The notes below the pieces were generated by a model, which worked only from the letters and a program-made list of their open reading frames with translations, was not told where the DNA came from and made no database searches. Below are positions 8,320 through 17,197 of a DNA stretch of 64,000 nucleotides, in pieces (position 1 is the stretch's first letter; each line of letters starts with the position of its first letter). Origin of the DNA: Sphingobacterium kitahiroshimense (GTDB taxonomy: Bacteria > Bacteroidota > Bacteroidia > Sphingobacteriales > Sphingobacteriaceae); contig NZ_JAOQNK010000001.1 in assembly GCF_025961315.1 (NCBI RefSeq), forward strand, positions 2,418,001 to 2,482,000, in the 5' to 3' direction. The position numbers were made by a program, and so were the translations under genes.

Positions 8320-9402
8320 TTAATAGCCTATTAGTTCATTATCTAATGAAATGACACGGCGTTCCGCCTGACTTTGTATCCCCAGTTCGATAATACGAAT
8401 AACATCACGTCCTTGTTCTGCTGTAACAATTAGAGGAGTTTTCCCAAGAATAGCATCTGCTATATTTTGGTAATAATCAGGATAGCTGCCTAATTTCGAA
8501 GTAACGGTCTCTTCGAGATCTTCGCCATTCCAAAGTAAATTTAATTTACCATAAATAGCTGGATCTTCTTTGCCCCAGTTTGGATCTTCATCAGGAAATG
8601 CACCAGCACGTAATAATTCCTCTTGAGGATCAACACCATTTTTAAGGAAGTTTCCGTTTAATGCAAATACAGTGTATCGCGGAGTCGGCTCTTTAGCAAG
8701 CATCCCTCCTTTCAAAGAAACACGCATTTCCGGGTAGTAAAGTAGTATTTCAAAATTATCAATTGCCCCCGCTCCAGGTCTTTGAATAGTCAAATCTGCA
8801 AATACAGCATTTGGTCTACCGAAGAGTTGTAGCGTCTGGTCAATTAAATGCGCTCCAAGATCATAAAAGATTCCTGAACCAGGCAGATTATCTTCTCGCC
8901 ACGCACCCGGTCTAAGATGGTTACGGAAACGATCGTAACGAACTTCAAAATTCTTGATCTGCCCCAATCGTTCATCCTTAATCACCTCTTTGATCGTTCT
9001 AAAATCTGAGTTGAATCTTAAATTATGATATACAGATAAAATTTTACCACTTTCTTTTGCCAATGCGATCAATTCATCAGCCTGTTCAGATGTATTGGTA
9101 AACGGTTTTTCGACTACCACATGTTTCCCTGCTAGCAATGCCTGCTTAGCAAAAGGATAGTGCATATCATTAGAGGTAGCAATAACCACCAAATCAATGG
9201 AATCGTCATTTAATATTTCGTCAGCATGATCTACAGCCAACGCTGTAGGATACTTTTCACTTACAATTAATTTTTGCTCCGCTTTGCGAGCAGTTATTTT
9301 TACTAATTCTAGGTCAGCAATAGATCGCATCACAGGAGCATGAAATACTTGTCCTGAAATACCAAAACCAATTAAACCAACACGGATTTTTTGAGCCATC
9401 AT
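8320..9402 (-). CDS. Gfo/Idh/MocA family NAD(P)-dependent oxidoreductase
   Basis: A 360-residue enzyme. The N-terminal Rossmann fold starts GLIGFGISGQVFHAPV, and the cofactor/catalytic segment GKHVVVEKPFTNT carries the EKP lysine. The C-terminal domain has the dehydrogenase histidine region FYDLGAHLIDQTLQLFG. The family oxidises or reduces sugars and polyols; the substrate is unknown. It sits 8 nt after argS on the same strand. A paralogue lies at 28362-29372. Confidence 0.88.
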   Translation of the reverse strand: MMAQKIRVGLIGFGISGQVFHAPVMRSIADLELVKITARKAEQKLIVSEKYPTALAVDHADEILNDDSIDLVVIATSNDMHYPFAKQALLAGKHVVVEKPFTNTSEQADELIALAKESGKILSVYHNLRFNSDFRTIKEVIKDERLGQIKNFEVRYDRFRNHLRPGAWREDNLPGSGIFYDLGAHLIDQTLQLFGRPNAVFADLTIQRPGAGAIDNFEILLYYPEMRVSLKGGMLAKEPTPRYTVFALNGNFLKNGVDPQEELLRAGAFPDEDPNWGKEDPAIYGKLNLLWNGEDLEETVTSKLGSYPDYYQNIADAILGKTPLIVTAEQGRDVIRIIELGIQSQAERRVISLDNELIGY

Positions 9403-9410
9403 GAGATAAA

Positions 9411-11195
9411 TTACATACGTTCAGGAACTTCAATTCCTAATAAACTCATTCCTTTTGCAATAACTTTTGCTGCAGAAGCCGAAAGGTGCAAACGGAAATT
9501 CTTCACTTCTTCAATTTCTGCCTTTAAAATAGTCTCTTCATGATAAAACTTATTGTACAATTTAGCTACATCATAAATATAATTAGACATCTGCGCTGGA
9601 CTGAATTCTTGAGCTGAGATTGCTATAATACTTGGAAAATTACCCAAAGTCATAATCAAATCACGCTCATAAGCCGATATGGATACTGGCACCGATACTT
9701 TCGACTGTTCATCAAAATTTACTTTAGAAAGAACAGACTTAATACGAGCGTAAGTGTATTGGATAAAAGGACCTGTATTTCCTTGAAAATCAACAGACTC
9801 TTTCGGATCGAACAATAAACGTTTTTTGGGATCAACTTTCAATAAGAAATATTTCAAAGCCCCCATACCGATGGTATTATAAAGTGCATTTTTATTTTCT
9901 TCAGACAAGCCCTCCGTTTTACCCAGTTCCTCTGTGCGCTCTTTCGCTGTTTCGATCATCTCACTCATCAAATCATCAGCATCTACAACTGTACCTTCAC
10001 GCGATTTCATCTTTCCAGAAGGTAAATCGACCATCCCGTAAGATAAATGGAATAAGCCATCTGCCCAAGATTTACCAAGTTTTTTTAAGATCAAAAACAA
10101 TACTTTAAAATGGTAATCTTGTTCGTTACCGACCACATAAATAGAATCATTCATCTTGAACTCATCGTATTTCAATTGAGCTGTACCTAAATCTTGAGTA
10201 ATATATACAGAAGTACCATCGCCTCGCAGGACAAGCTTTTCATCCAATCCGTCGGCAGTTAAGTCAATCCAAACAGAGTTATCTTCTTTCTTAAAGAAAA
10301 CACCACTATCTAAACCCTCTTGAATGATATCTTTTCCTAACAAATACGTATTTGATTCATAATAATATTTATCAAAGTTAACACCTAGTTGCTTATACGT
10401 TTTTTCAAAACCAGCATATACCCAGGTATTCATTGTTTTCCAAAGATCAATCACAGCCTCATCACCAGCTTCCCATTGCTGTAACATCGCTTGTGCTTCT
10501 TTAATCAATGGCGCATTCTTCTTAGCCTCATCTTCAGTTTGACCTTCAACTTTGAGTGTTTCTATTTCTTTTTTATATTCTTTATCAAAAACTACATAAT
10601 ATTTACCCACCAAATGGTCACCTTTCATACCCGTAGACTCAGGAGTTTCTCCATTTCCGAATTTTTGCCATGCAAGCATAGATTTACAGATATGAATACC
10701 GCGATCATTTACCAGATTGGCTTTTATGACATCATAACCATAAGCCTTTAAAAGCTCTGCAACAGAATATCCTAATAGGTTGTTACGAATATGGCCTAAG
10801 TGAAGCGGCTTATTGGTGTTTGGAGAAGAATACTCCACCATTAATTTTTTACCATTCGAAGGAAATACCCCAAAATCAGATTTCACGATAGTCTCGTTTA
10901 AAAGAGAAATCCAGTATTCATCCGAAAGACAAATATTTAGAAACCCTTTAATAACGTTAAAATCAGTAATAGCTGAGATATGAGTTTTCAAATACTCACC
11001 TATTTCCGTACCAGTCTGCTCAGGAGATTTCTTAGAAAATCGGGTAACAGGAAAAGTTACAATTGTAATTTGCCCCTCAAACTCTTTGCGTGTCTCTTGC
11101 AGAGCAATTTGATTTTCAGAAATATCTGCATTATAAAGCTGTTTTACAGCTTGAACAGTGACTTCAATAAGTCTGTTTTGAATAGAATTCGCCAT
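9411..11195 (-). CDS. argS: Arginyl-tRNA synthetase
   Basis: A 594-residue class I synthetase that charges tRNA-Arg. The N-terminal additional domain precedes SSPNTNKPLHLGHIRNN, which holds the HIGH-type motif HLGH; the signature loop reads KMKSREGTVV, the relaxed form usual in ArgS. The C-terminal helical DALR anticodon-binding domain runs from about residue 470 and ends in ERM. The start MANSIQNRL at 11195 is preferred over an in-frame ATG 24 nt upstream. It is the first gene of a three-gene operon and divergent from speA. Confidence 0.96.
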   Translation of the reverse strand: MANSIQNRLIEVTVQAVKQLYNADISENQIALQETRKEFEGQITIVTFPVTRFSKKSPEQTGTEIGEYLKTHISAITDFNVIKGFLNICLSDEYWISLLNETIVKSDFGVFPSNGKKLMVEYSSPNTNKPLHLGHIRNNLLGYSVAELLKAYGYDVIKANLVNDRGIHICKSMLAWQKFGNGETPESTGMKGDHLVGKYYVVFDKEYKKEIETLKVEGQTEDEAKKNAPLIKEAQAMLQQWEAGDEAVIDLWKTMNTWVYAGFEKTYKQLGVNFDKYYYESNTYLLGKDIIQEGLDSGVFFKKEDNSVWIDLTADGLDEKLVLRGDGTSVYITQDLGTAQLKYDEFKMNDSIYVVGNEQDYHFKVLFLILKKLGKSWADGLFHLSYGMVDLPSGKMKSREGTVVDADDLMSEMIETAKERTEELGKTEGLSEENKNALYNTIGMGALKYFLLKVDPKKRLLFDPKESVDFQGNTGPFIQYTYARIKSVLSKVNFDEQSKVSVPVSISAYERDLIMTLGNFPSIIAISAQEFSPAQMSNYIYDVAKLYNKFYHEETILKAEIEEVKNFRLHLSASAAKVIAKGMSLLGIEVPERM

Positions 11196-11236
11196 GTAAT
11201 GATTATGTAAAATATGCAACTCCCTGAAATAGAATA

Positions 11237-11244
11237 CAAAAATA
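11237..11244 (-). promoter_or_regulatory. -7 promoter element of argS
   Basis: Minus-strand TATTTTTG, about 40 nt before the argS start, matches TAnnTTTG. No good -33 partner is seen. Confidence 0.5.
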
Positions 11245-11261
11245 ATTCACATTCGCTATTC

Positions 11262-11289
11262 TTGTATTCATATTGAAAGTATATCTTTG
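11262..11289 (+). promoter_or_regulatory. Promoter of the arginine decarboxylase gene
   Basis: TTG at 11262-11264 and TATCTTTG at 11282-11289, spacer 17 nt; the start codon follows 15 nt later. Confidence 0.65.
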
Positions 11290-11304
11290 CAAAAATAATA
11301 AAAA

Positions 11305-12696
11305 ATGCAGAGCTATCAGGAATTTCTTGACCTAAGTGTTGGTTTTCCGCAAGACGGATTCGAAATCATCGACGACGAATTGTATTTCCACGATTTGAAT
11401 TTAATGGAAATGATAGAAACGTACGGTACGCCGTTGCGTTTTACTTATTTGCCAATCGTCAGCAAAAAAATTCAACAAGCGAAAATTTTGTTTCAAACCG
11501 CAATTTTGAAACACAACTACAGAGGGTCCTACAAATATTGTTATTGTACCAAATCTTCCCACTTCAAACATATTGTTGAAGAGGCATTGAAGAATGAGAT
11601 TCACTTAGAAACATCATCTGCATTTGATATGCCGATGATCGATTCCTTAGAACGTCAAGGTACAGTAAAAAAAGACATTACAGTGATTTGTAATGGTTTT
11701 AAGACATACCAATACAAACAGTATATCATCGACATGATCCATGATGGGTATAAGAATATTATCCCCGTCCTAGATAACAAAGAGGAATTCAATCTCTATG
11801 ATGATGAAATTGAATTGGATGAACCATGTGCTTTAGGTATCCGTATCGCATCGGAAGAACAGCCAGACTCACAGTTTTACACTTCAAGACTAGGTATTCG
11901 TATCGAAGAAGTTATAGAATTCTATAACAACAAAATTGCGAACAATCCTAACTTCAAAGTAAAGCTGTTACATTTCTTTATCAATTCAGGTATATCGGAT
12001 ACCCCGTATTACTGGAATGAGCTAGAAAAATATGTTACATTGTTCTGTAAGTTTAAAAAAGTAAACCCAGACTTAGATACTTTAGATATCGGTGGAGGCA
12101 TGCCTTTCAAAGATTCATTAGTGCATGATTTTGACTATGAGTACATGGTCAATGAAATTGTGAACAGGATCAAGCAGATCTGTGCACAACATGAAGTAAT
12201 GGAACCGGATATTATTACTGAATTTGGTAAATATACCGTTGCCGAAGCATCAGGTATCCTTTACAAGGTTTTAGGTCGTAAATTACAAAATGATCGTGAA
12301 AAATGGTTTATGATTGATGGCTCATTTATTACAAACTTACCAGATGTTTGGGCTTTAAATCAAAAATATATCTTACTTCCGATCAACAATTGGGATTCTG
12401 AATATGAACGGGTAAACCTAGGTGGTATTACTTGTGATGGCCAAGATTATTACAATCAAGAAGCACATACTAGTTCAGTATTCATGCCTAAAACACGTAA
12501 ATTACAATATCTAGGTTTCTTCCATACAGGAGCATACCAAGATGTATTGAGTGGTTATGGCGGTATACATCATTGTTTATTACCATCTCCAAAGCATGTA
12601 CTGATTCGCCGTAACCGCGACGAAACATTCAATTACGAAGTTTTTGGTGAGGAACAAAATTCAAAACAGGTTATGAAATTATTGGGCTACCAATAA
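11305..12696 (+). CDS. speA: Arginine decarboxylase, short Bacteroidota form (PLP, fold type III)
   Basis: A 463-residue group IV decarboxylase. The N-terminal barrel has the PLP-lysine segment YKYCYCTKSSHF (about residues 73-84) and the phosphate-binding LDIGGGMPFKDS near residue 265. The C-terminal beta-domain holds ITCDGQDYYNQE, the aspartate-glycine motif contacting the cofactor. It would convert arginine to agmatine for polyamine synthesis. It is far shorter than enterobacterial SpeA (about 650 residues) but matches the form found across this phylum; related lysine or diaminopimelate decarboxylases are less likely. It lies divergent from argS. Confidence 0.78.
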   Translation: MQSYQEFLDLSVGFPQDGFEIIDDELYFHDLNLMEMIETYGTPLRFTYLPIVSKKIQQAKILFQTAILKHNYRGSYKYCYCTKSSHFKHIVEEALKNEIHLETSSAFDMPMIDSLERQGTVKKDITVICNGFKTYQYKQYIIDMIHDGYKNIIPVLDNKEEFNLYDDEIELDEPCALGIRIASEEQPDSQFYTSRLGIRIEEVIEFYNNKIANNPNFKVKLLHFFINSGISDTPYYWNELEKYVTLFCKFKKVNPDLDTLDIGGGMPFKDSLVHDFDYEYMVNEIVNRIKQICAQHEVMEPDIITEFGKYTVAEASGILYKVLGRKLQNDREKWFMIDGSFITNLPDVWALNQKYILLPINNWDSEYERVNLGGITCDGQDYYNQEAHTSSVFMPKTRKLQYLGFFHTGAYQDVLSGYGGIHHCLLPSPKHVLIRRNRDETFNYEVFGEEQNSKQVMKLLGYQ

Positions 12697-12716
12697 GCGC
12701 GTAGTCAACTCACAAT

Positions 12717-12750
12717 AAAAGGTTAGAAATTTTCATTTCTAACCTTTTTT
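12717..12750 (+). terminator. Terminator of speA
   Basis: AAAAGGTTAGAAAT / ATTTCTAACCTTTT with a TTTC loop and a T run. Confidence 0.85.
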
Positions 12751-12822
12751 GTTTTATTTAATATCTGTTATTCATGATTAATTTGTATTTTAGGTATATA
12801 ATACTTTAACCCAACCATAGTT

Positions 12823-13239
12823 ATGACAGATTCAATTTATAATTGTTTATGGTTTGATGGTCAAGCCCAAGATGCAGCAAACTTCTACTGTTCAGTATTT
12901 AAAGATGGAAAAATCATCTCATCCAATTCTCTGGTCGTTATTTTTGAAATTAACAAAACTCGATTTATGGGACTTAACGGAGGTCCATCATATAAACCAT
13001 CAGATGCTGTCTCATTTGTCGTTGAATGTGAAGATCAACAAGAAATCGATCACCATTGGAATATGTTGACCGCAAATGGAGGTCAAGAAAATATGTGTGG
13101 CTGGCTAAAAGACAAATTTGGTTTTTCTTGGCAAATAATTCCTAAAAGAATTCATATGCTCATTTCAAATCCAAAAGCAATGGAAGCTTTGGTCAAGATG
13201 AAAAAAATTAATATAAAGGGTTTAGAAGAAGCATGCTAA
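12823..13239 (+). CDS. VOC superfamily protein, PhnB-like
   Basis: A 138-residue protein of the glyoxalase fold. IYNCLWFDGQAQDAANFYCSVF (quoted in part: CLWFDGQAQDAANFY) is the hallmark opening of PhnB/'3-demethylubiquinone methyltransferase' VOC proteins, and GWLKDKFGFSWQIIP is the closing strand motif. It appears shorter in the middle than typical 150-160 residue members. No metal ligand set can be assigned with confidence, and no reaction is known. Confidence 0.8.
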   Translation: MTDSIYNCLWFDGQAQDAANFYCSVFKDGKIISSNSLVVIFEINKTRFMGLNGGPSYKPSDAVSFVVECEDQQEIDHHWNMLTANGGQENMCGWLKDKFGFSWQIIPKRIHMLISNPKAMEALVKMKKINIKGLEEAC

Positions 13240-13245
13240 AATAAG

Positions 13246-13368
13246 ATGAATAACAGACTGAGATCGCCAGTAGTGCTACCAGGAAACTCTTATGCTAAAA
13301 ATAAGATTATTTGTCTACCCGAAGCACCATTATCATTCGACCCGTCAAAACAATATGCATGCAATTGA
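13246..13368 (+). CDS. Possible 40-residue ORF behind the VOC gene
   Basis: ATG 7 nt after the VOC stop, then 40 codons (MNNRLRSPVVLPGNSYAKNK...) ending TGA. The composition is protein-like, with two cysteines, but there is no hydrophobic helix. It may be a real small protein in the same transcript or a remnant of a longer gene. I recognise no family. Confidence 0.3.
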   Translation: MNNRLRSPVVLPGNSYAKNKIICLPEAPLSFDPSKQYACN

Positions 13369-13397
13369 TATTATATCCATATAAAATATAACAAACC

Positions 13398-13718
13398 ATG
13401 AAAGAAGAATTTATCAACTTACCTTTAACTAAAAATGATCAATTAAATCATTTTGAACTTCATATAGGAGAATACCAAGCCTTTATCGCATTCAAAGAAA
13501 GACCTAGTAAAGTTTGGCTCATTCATACCGAATCCGACCCTCAATTAGCGGGTCAAGGAGTAGCAACTGCTGTCATTGAAAAAACATTACAATACCTGAA
13601 AGAACATCATTACACCCTTTTTCCATTATGCCCTTTGGTATACGCGTATATAAAAAAACATCCAGAATGGAAAGAAATCGTTGACCCAAGTTTTGAAGGA
13701 TTTCAAGAGGATAAGTAG
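13398..13718 (+). CDS. Small GNAT-fold N-acetyltransferase (YjdJ/NATD1-like)
   Basis: A 106-residue protein. The acetyl-CoA loop is GQGVATAVIEKTLQYLKE and the C-terminal core is LFPLCPLVYAYIKKHPEWKE, the cysteine-proline/HPEW pattern of the short single-domain Acetyltransf_CG family. It lacks the long N-terminal part of normal GNAT proteins, as usual for this group. The acceptor is unknown. Confidence 0.85.
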   Translation: MKEEFINLPLTKNDQLNHFELHIGEYQAFIAFKERPSKVWLIHTESDPQLAGQGVATAVIEKTLQYLKEHHYTLFPLCPLVYAYIKKHPEWKEIVDPSFEGFQEDK

Positions 13719-13772
13719 GTATTAATCATATTTTTAGATCATATTAAAAATAAATGTTTCAACAAATTTCAG

Positions 13773-13801
13773 TTGCAATCCATAAAATTAAGCTACCTTT
13801 G
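13773..13801 (+). promoter_or_regulatory. Promoter of the DEAD-box helicase gene
   Basis: TTG at 13773-13775 and TACCTTTG at 13794-13801, spacer 18 nt. It supports the TTG start 25 nt downstream. Confidence 0.75.
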
Positions 13802-13825
13802 TCGCTTACAAATAAATAAATTAGA

Positions 13826-15139
13826 TTGCAATTTCAAGATTTAAAACTCATAGCACCAATCCTTAAGGCATTGGAAGCTGTTGGATATACTACTCCTACC
13901 CCAATTCAGGAACAGGCGATTCCTATTATTTTTAGAAAAAATGATTTATTAGGTTGCGCTCAGACAGGTACTGGTAAAACAGCTGCCTTTGCCATTCCTA
14001 TACTTCAAATGTTAAGTTATTCAAAAGTTAAAACTGCGAAAAAAAATATTCGTGCATTAGTTTTAACACCCACACGTGAACTAGCAATTCAAATTGAAGA
14101 AAATTTCAATCAATACTCCAAAGATCTTCCACTTAAAAGTCTAGTTGTTTTTGGAGGTGTCGGACAACAACCACAACGTGATGCCTTGAAGAGAGGTGTT
14201 GATGTGCTTATTGCTACACCAGGCCGCTTACTAGATCTATACGGTCAAGGATATATCGATTTAAAACATTTAGAATTTTTTGTTTTAGATGAAGCTGACC
14301 GTATGTTAGATATGGGATTTATCCATGACGTAAAGAAGCTAATTAAAATAATACCTGAAAAAAGACAAACATTATTTTTCTCAGCAACAATGCCACCTGA
14401 GATTCAGAAATTAGCAAATCATATTCTTGTTGATCCTATCAAGGTTGAAGTAACTCCAGAATCTACTACTGCAGAAAAGATCCAACAGGAAGTTTATTAC
14501 GTTAAGAAAAACGATAAAAAAGATTTGTTAATCCATGTTTTAAAGGAGAAAAATATAAATCACGTGTTAGTTTTTTCTAAAACTAAACATGGTGCAGATC
14601 GCATCGTTAAAGATCTTGCAAAAAAGAATATTCAATCTGCGGCCATTCATGGAAACAAATCTCAAAGTGCCCGTCAAAATGCCCTTAAAAACTTCAAAGA
14701 TCGTACACTACGTGTACTGGTTGCTACCGATATCGCTGCACGTGGTATTGATATAGATGAGTTGGCATTTGTAATCAACTATGATTTACCCAATATACCA
14801 GAATCATATGTACACCGAATAGGCCGTACAGGTAGAGCAGGTAAAGATGGTCAAGCGATTTCATTCTGCGACGAAGAAGAATATGCATTCTTACTAGATA
14901 TCCAAAAATCCATCCGTATGGAGATCCCTTTAGTTGAGAAGCATCCCTATGCTTTACATATCTCAGGTGTAGCACCAAAGAAAGCTGGTACAGCAAAGAA
15001 ATCTGGCAGACCATCATCTACATCCAGAAATGGCCAAAGTTCAAATAACGCTAGTCCTGGAGGAAATAGAAGAAGAACGTCATCCGGTCCAAGATCTGAA
15101 AATAGAAACAGAACTTCTTCGAGAAGAAGAGATTCTTAA
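13826..15139 (+). CDS. rhlE: DEAD-box ATP-dependent RNA helicase, RhlE-like
   Basis: A 437-residue helicase with all core motifs: Q motif TPIQEQAIP, Walker A AQTGTGKT, DEAD in LDEADRMLDMGF, SAT in FFSATMP, and HRIGRTGRAG in the second RecA domain. The last 50 residues are a basic Ser/Arg/Asn-rich tail that probably binds RNA. The start is TTG: a stop codon lies only three codons upstream in frame, no ATG is available, and MQFQDLKLI is the family's usual beginning. It remodels structured RNA and often responds to cold. Confidence 0.93.
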   Translation: MQFQDLKLIAPILKALEAVGYTTPTPIQEQAIPIIFRKNDLLGCAQTGTGKTAAFAIPILQMLSYSKVKTAKKNIRALVLTPTRELAIQIEENFNQYSKDLPLKSLVVFGGVGQQPQRDALKRGVDVLIATPGRLLDLYGQGYIDLKHLEFFVLDEADRMLDMGFIHDVKKLIKIIPEKRQTLFFSATMPPEIQKLANHILVDPIKVEVTPESTTAEKIQQEVYYVKKNDKKDLLIHVLKEKNINHVLVFSKTKHGADRIVKDLAKKNIQSAAIHGNKSQSARQNALKNFKDRTLRVLVATDIAARGIDIDELAFVINYDLPNIPESYVHRIGRTGRAGKDGQAISFCDEEEYAFLLDIQKSIRMEIPLVEKHPYALHISGVAPKKAGTAKKSGRPSSTSRNGQSSNNASPGGNRRRTSSGPRSENRNRTSSRRRDS

Positions 15140-15159
15140 AGCAAAAAATAATTACAAAA

Positions 15160-15190
15160 AAAGAGAGGCTTAGCCTCTCTTTGGTTTTTT
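15160..15190. terminator. Bidirectional terminator between helicase and glsB
   Basis: AAAGAGAGGC / GCCTCTCTTT around TTA, which is also the glsB stop codon on the minus strand. Confidence 0.75.
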
Positions 15191-16129
15191 ATTACCATAC
15201 TCCCGATCACGTTCGAAAGTATTCATATGTCTTTCTTTTTTCACAGGATAAACATCGTCAATAATGATCAAAATCCCTGTTTCTTCAACTTCACCAAACT
15301 CATCGTTAATTGCTGTCCCAAACGATTTCATCGTTGGAGATAGATTCATATAAGTGTTAATCAGAGGAGGAATATTCTCACCCAACGCACGAACCTTACT
15401 ATTTAATAATTTATAAGACTCCTTATAATCTAATCCATCGAAAATACCTTCAAATTTAGAAAAATCATTTTCACAATTTAAACTTGGGATTGGTACCACT
15501 AAATTTTCATGATCAGGGAAGTGATACTCCATGAAATAAAGCAACAAATCACGGGCTTCTTTATTATAATGCGGATACATGGTCACTTTACCGAAAAGAT
15601 ACTTAATATCTGGATTAATCATCACTAATGCACCTAATCCATCCCATAGATTATCTAAAGAAAAGATTCCTTTGCGGTTATCAATTGCTGGTTGAAATTT
15701 TGGTTGGACAAAAGACCTGCCTAATTCAATTGTATAGGGCAAATAATCCGTTTTAAATCGTTCGGAAAACTGAAAATAATGAGCTGTTGATAAATTTGGG
15801 ACACCATCTTTTACCGAAGCATTGGCACATTTGATGACACGATAGCCTGCAACAACTTCTTCTTCTTCAGGATTCCAGGCAATCAATTGATCGTAGCAAT
15901 CTTCGCATGTATCATTTTCATCAATATCAATTGATAAACCAGTTCCACCACCAGCACCTCTAAACGTCAATTCTCTTAATCGTCCTATCTCCCGCATCAC
16001 ATTAGGTGCATTATGATAGTTAATCAAATATATTTCGTTATTTCCATTGTTGGTATATCGTATAAAAGCATCTTTACCTAATTCTGCCTTTAACAATTTT
16101 CTATCAACAGGAGCAATAATTTCTTGCAT
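15170..16129 (-). CDS. glsB: GNAT-type N-acyltransferase, probable glycine lipid synthase subunit GlsB
   Basis: A 319-residue protein of the OlsB/hemolysin-like acyltransferase group. Features include ELGRSFVQPKFQ and LWDGLGALVMINPDIKYLFG with VTMYPHYNKEAR, typical of enzymes that attach a 3-hydroxy fatty acid to an amino-acid amine. In Bacteroides the same protein, paired with GlsA, makes N-acyl glycine. Here it starts 4 nt after glsA, which strongly supports the same role at the inner membrane. The amino acid (glycine, or ornithine/serine-glycine) is inferred from that synteny, not seen. Confidence 0.75.
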   Translation of the reverse strand: MQEIIAPVDRKLLKAELGKDAFIRYTNNGNNEIYLINYHNAPNVMREIGRLRELTFRGAGGGTGLSIDIDENDTCEDCYDQLIAWNPEEEEVVAGYRVIKCANASVKDGVPNLSTAHYFQFSERFKTDYLPYTIELGRSFVQPKFQPAIDNRKGIFSLDNLWDGLGALVMINPDIKYLFGKVTMYPHYNKEARDLLLYFMEYHFPDHENLVVPIPSLNCENDFSKFEGIFDGLDYKESYKLLNSKVRALGENIPPLINTYMNLSPTMKSFGTAINDEFGEVEETGILIIIDDVYPVKKERHMNTFERDREYGNKKPKRG

Positions 16130-16133
16130 AATT

Positions 16134-16967
16134 CTATTTTTCTTGAGACATTCCGTAAACCAATCGCTTCACCTCTTCAGCCCATTTTTTTTCGCCTTTA
16201 GATTGATCAAAATGTGTGTAAGATATTTTTTTGCCAATAACAATCGTCACAGTTTGGTTGCGTTGAGAAAACATTTCATCAGGTAGATAAAGCATTTCCA
16301 AATTTGCCTTTAAGCCAATCTTCTGTCTTAGCCTTGCAAAATTATAAAAAAAGTTAGAGTTTTTCCCCTCAATATAGACAGGTACGATATCTTTTTTATA
16401 TTTCTTTGCCTTATTTATAAAACTTTTCTTCCATTCAAGATCTTCAATTCTTCCGTCTCCCTGTTTTCTAGAAACTAAACCCGCAGGAAATACCAATAAA
16501 GCACTATCAGACGCGTAAGCTTCCTCTATGGCGGCGATCCCACTTTTTCCTTGTCCCCCTAATTTATTTACAGGTATAAATAGCGGCTGAAGATTACCGA
16601 CATTCATCAATATATCATTGACTAAAAATTTAACATCTTTACGGTACTGTCCAATAGCATGCATAAAAGCAATTCCATCTAATCCACCTAAGGGATGATT
16701 TGAAGCAAAAATAACGCTTTCATCAATCGGAATATTAGCCGCACCTTTTAGCTCAACATTAACGCCTAGATCTTTAATTAAAGCATCAACAAAATCCAAA
16801 CCTTTCAAGTCCGAAAACCGAGTCATAATATCATTGATATCGTCCTCATGTATAGTTCGTTCCAAATACTTTAATAAAAAAGATGGAATCCATTTTATCA
16901 ACTTGGGACTTTTCTTGCGAATTACTTCTCTAACTTCAATAAATTTCCGACTTGCAACCTCACTCAT
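16134..16967 (-). CDS. glsA: PlsC-like O-acyltransferase, probable GlsA
   Basis: A 277-residue 1-acylglycerol-phosphate-type acyltransferase. It has SNHPLGGLDG as the active-site block, PLFIPVNKLGGQGKSG, and VFPAGLVSRKQ as the FPEG-like block. In the Bacteroides pathway GlsA adds a second fatty acid to the hydroxyl of the N-acyl amino acid made by GlsB. The two genes are translationally close (4-nt gap, same strand). Some Bacteroidota carry a single fused protein, so the split form is informative. Confidence 0.75.
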   Translation of the reverse strand: MSEVASRKFIEVREVIRKKSPKLIKWIPSFLLKYLERTIHEDDINDIMTRFSDLKGLDFVDALIKDLGVNVELKGAANIPIDESVIFASNHPLGGLDGIAFMHAIGQYRKDVKFLVNDILMNVGNLQPLFIPVNKLGGQGKSGIAAIEEAYASDSALLVFPAGLVSRKQGDGRIEDLEWKKSFINKAKKYKKDIVPVYIEGKNSNFFYNFARLRQKIGLKANLEMLYLPDEMFSQRNQTVTIVIGKKISYTHFDQSKGEKKWAEEVKRLVYGMSQEK

Positions 16968-17197
16968 AAAATTTCAGTACTATGATTTAACTTCATTATA
17001 TATTCAAAATATAAATCGCACTTTTGTAAAAGTAGATAAAATTTGTACAATCCATTATCAATAATATATAAACTGTGCAAAGTTAAAGTAAAAATTTAAT
17101 GACCTTTAATGCAAGAAAGCTTTTTTATTAATAAAAAAGGTTTTCTTTAAACATTTTACTAAATTTAAGGTCAATAGTATACAGATAAATTATCCAT

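Noticed and set aside
17120..17139. 20-nt perfect palindrome CTTTTTTATT/AATAAAAAAG between glsA and the CBS gene
   Set aside because: It is made almost only of A/T homopolymers, which form such symmetry easily in this AT-rich DNA; no promoter relation is visible.
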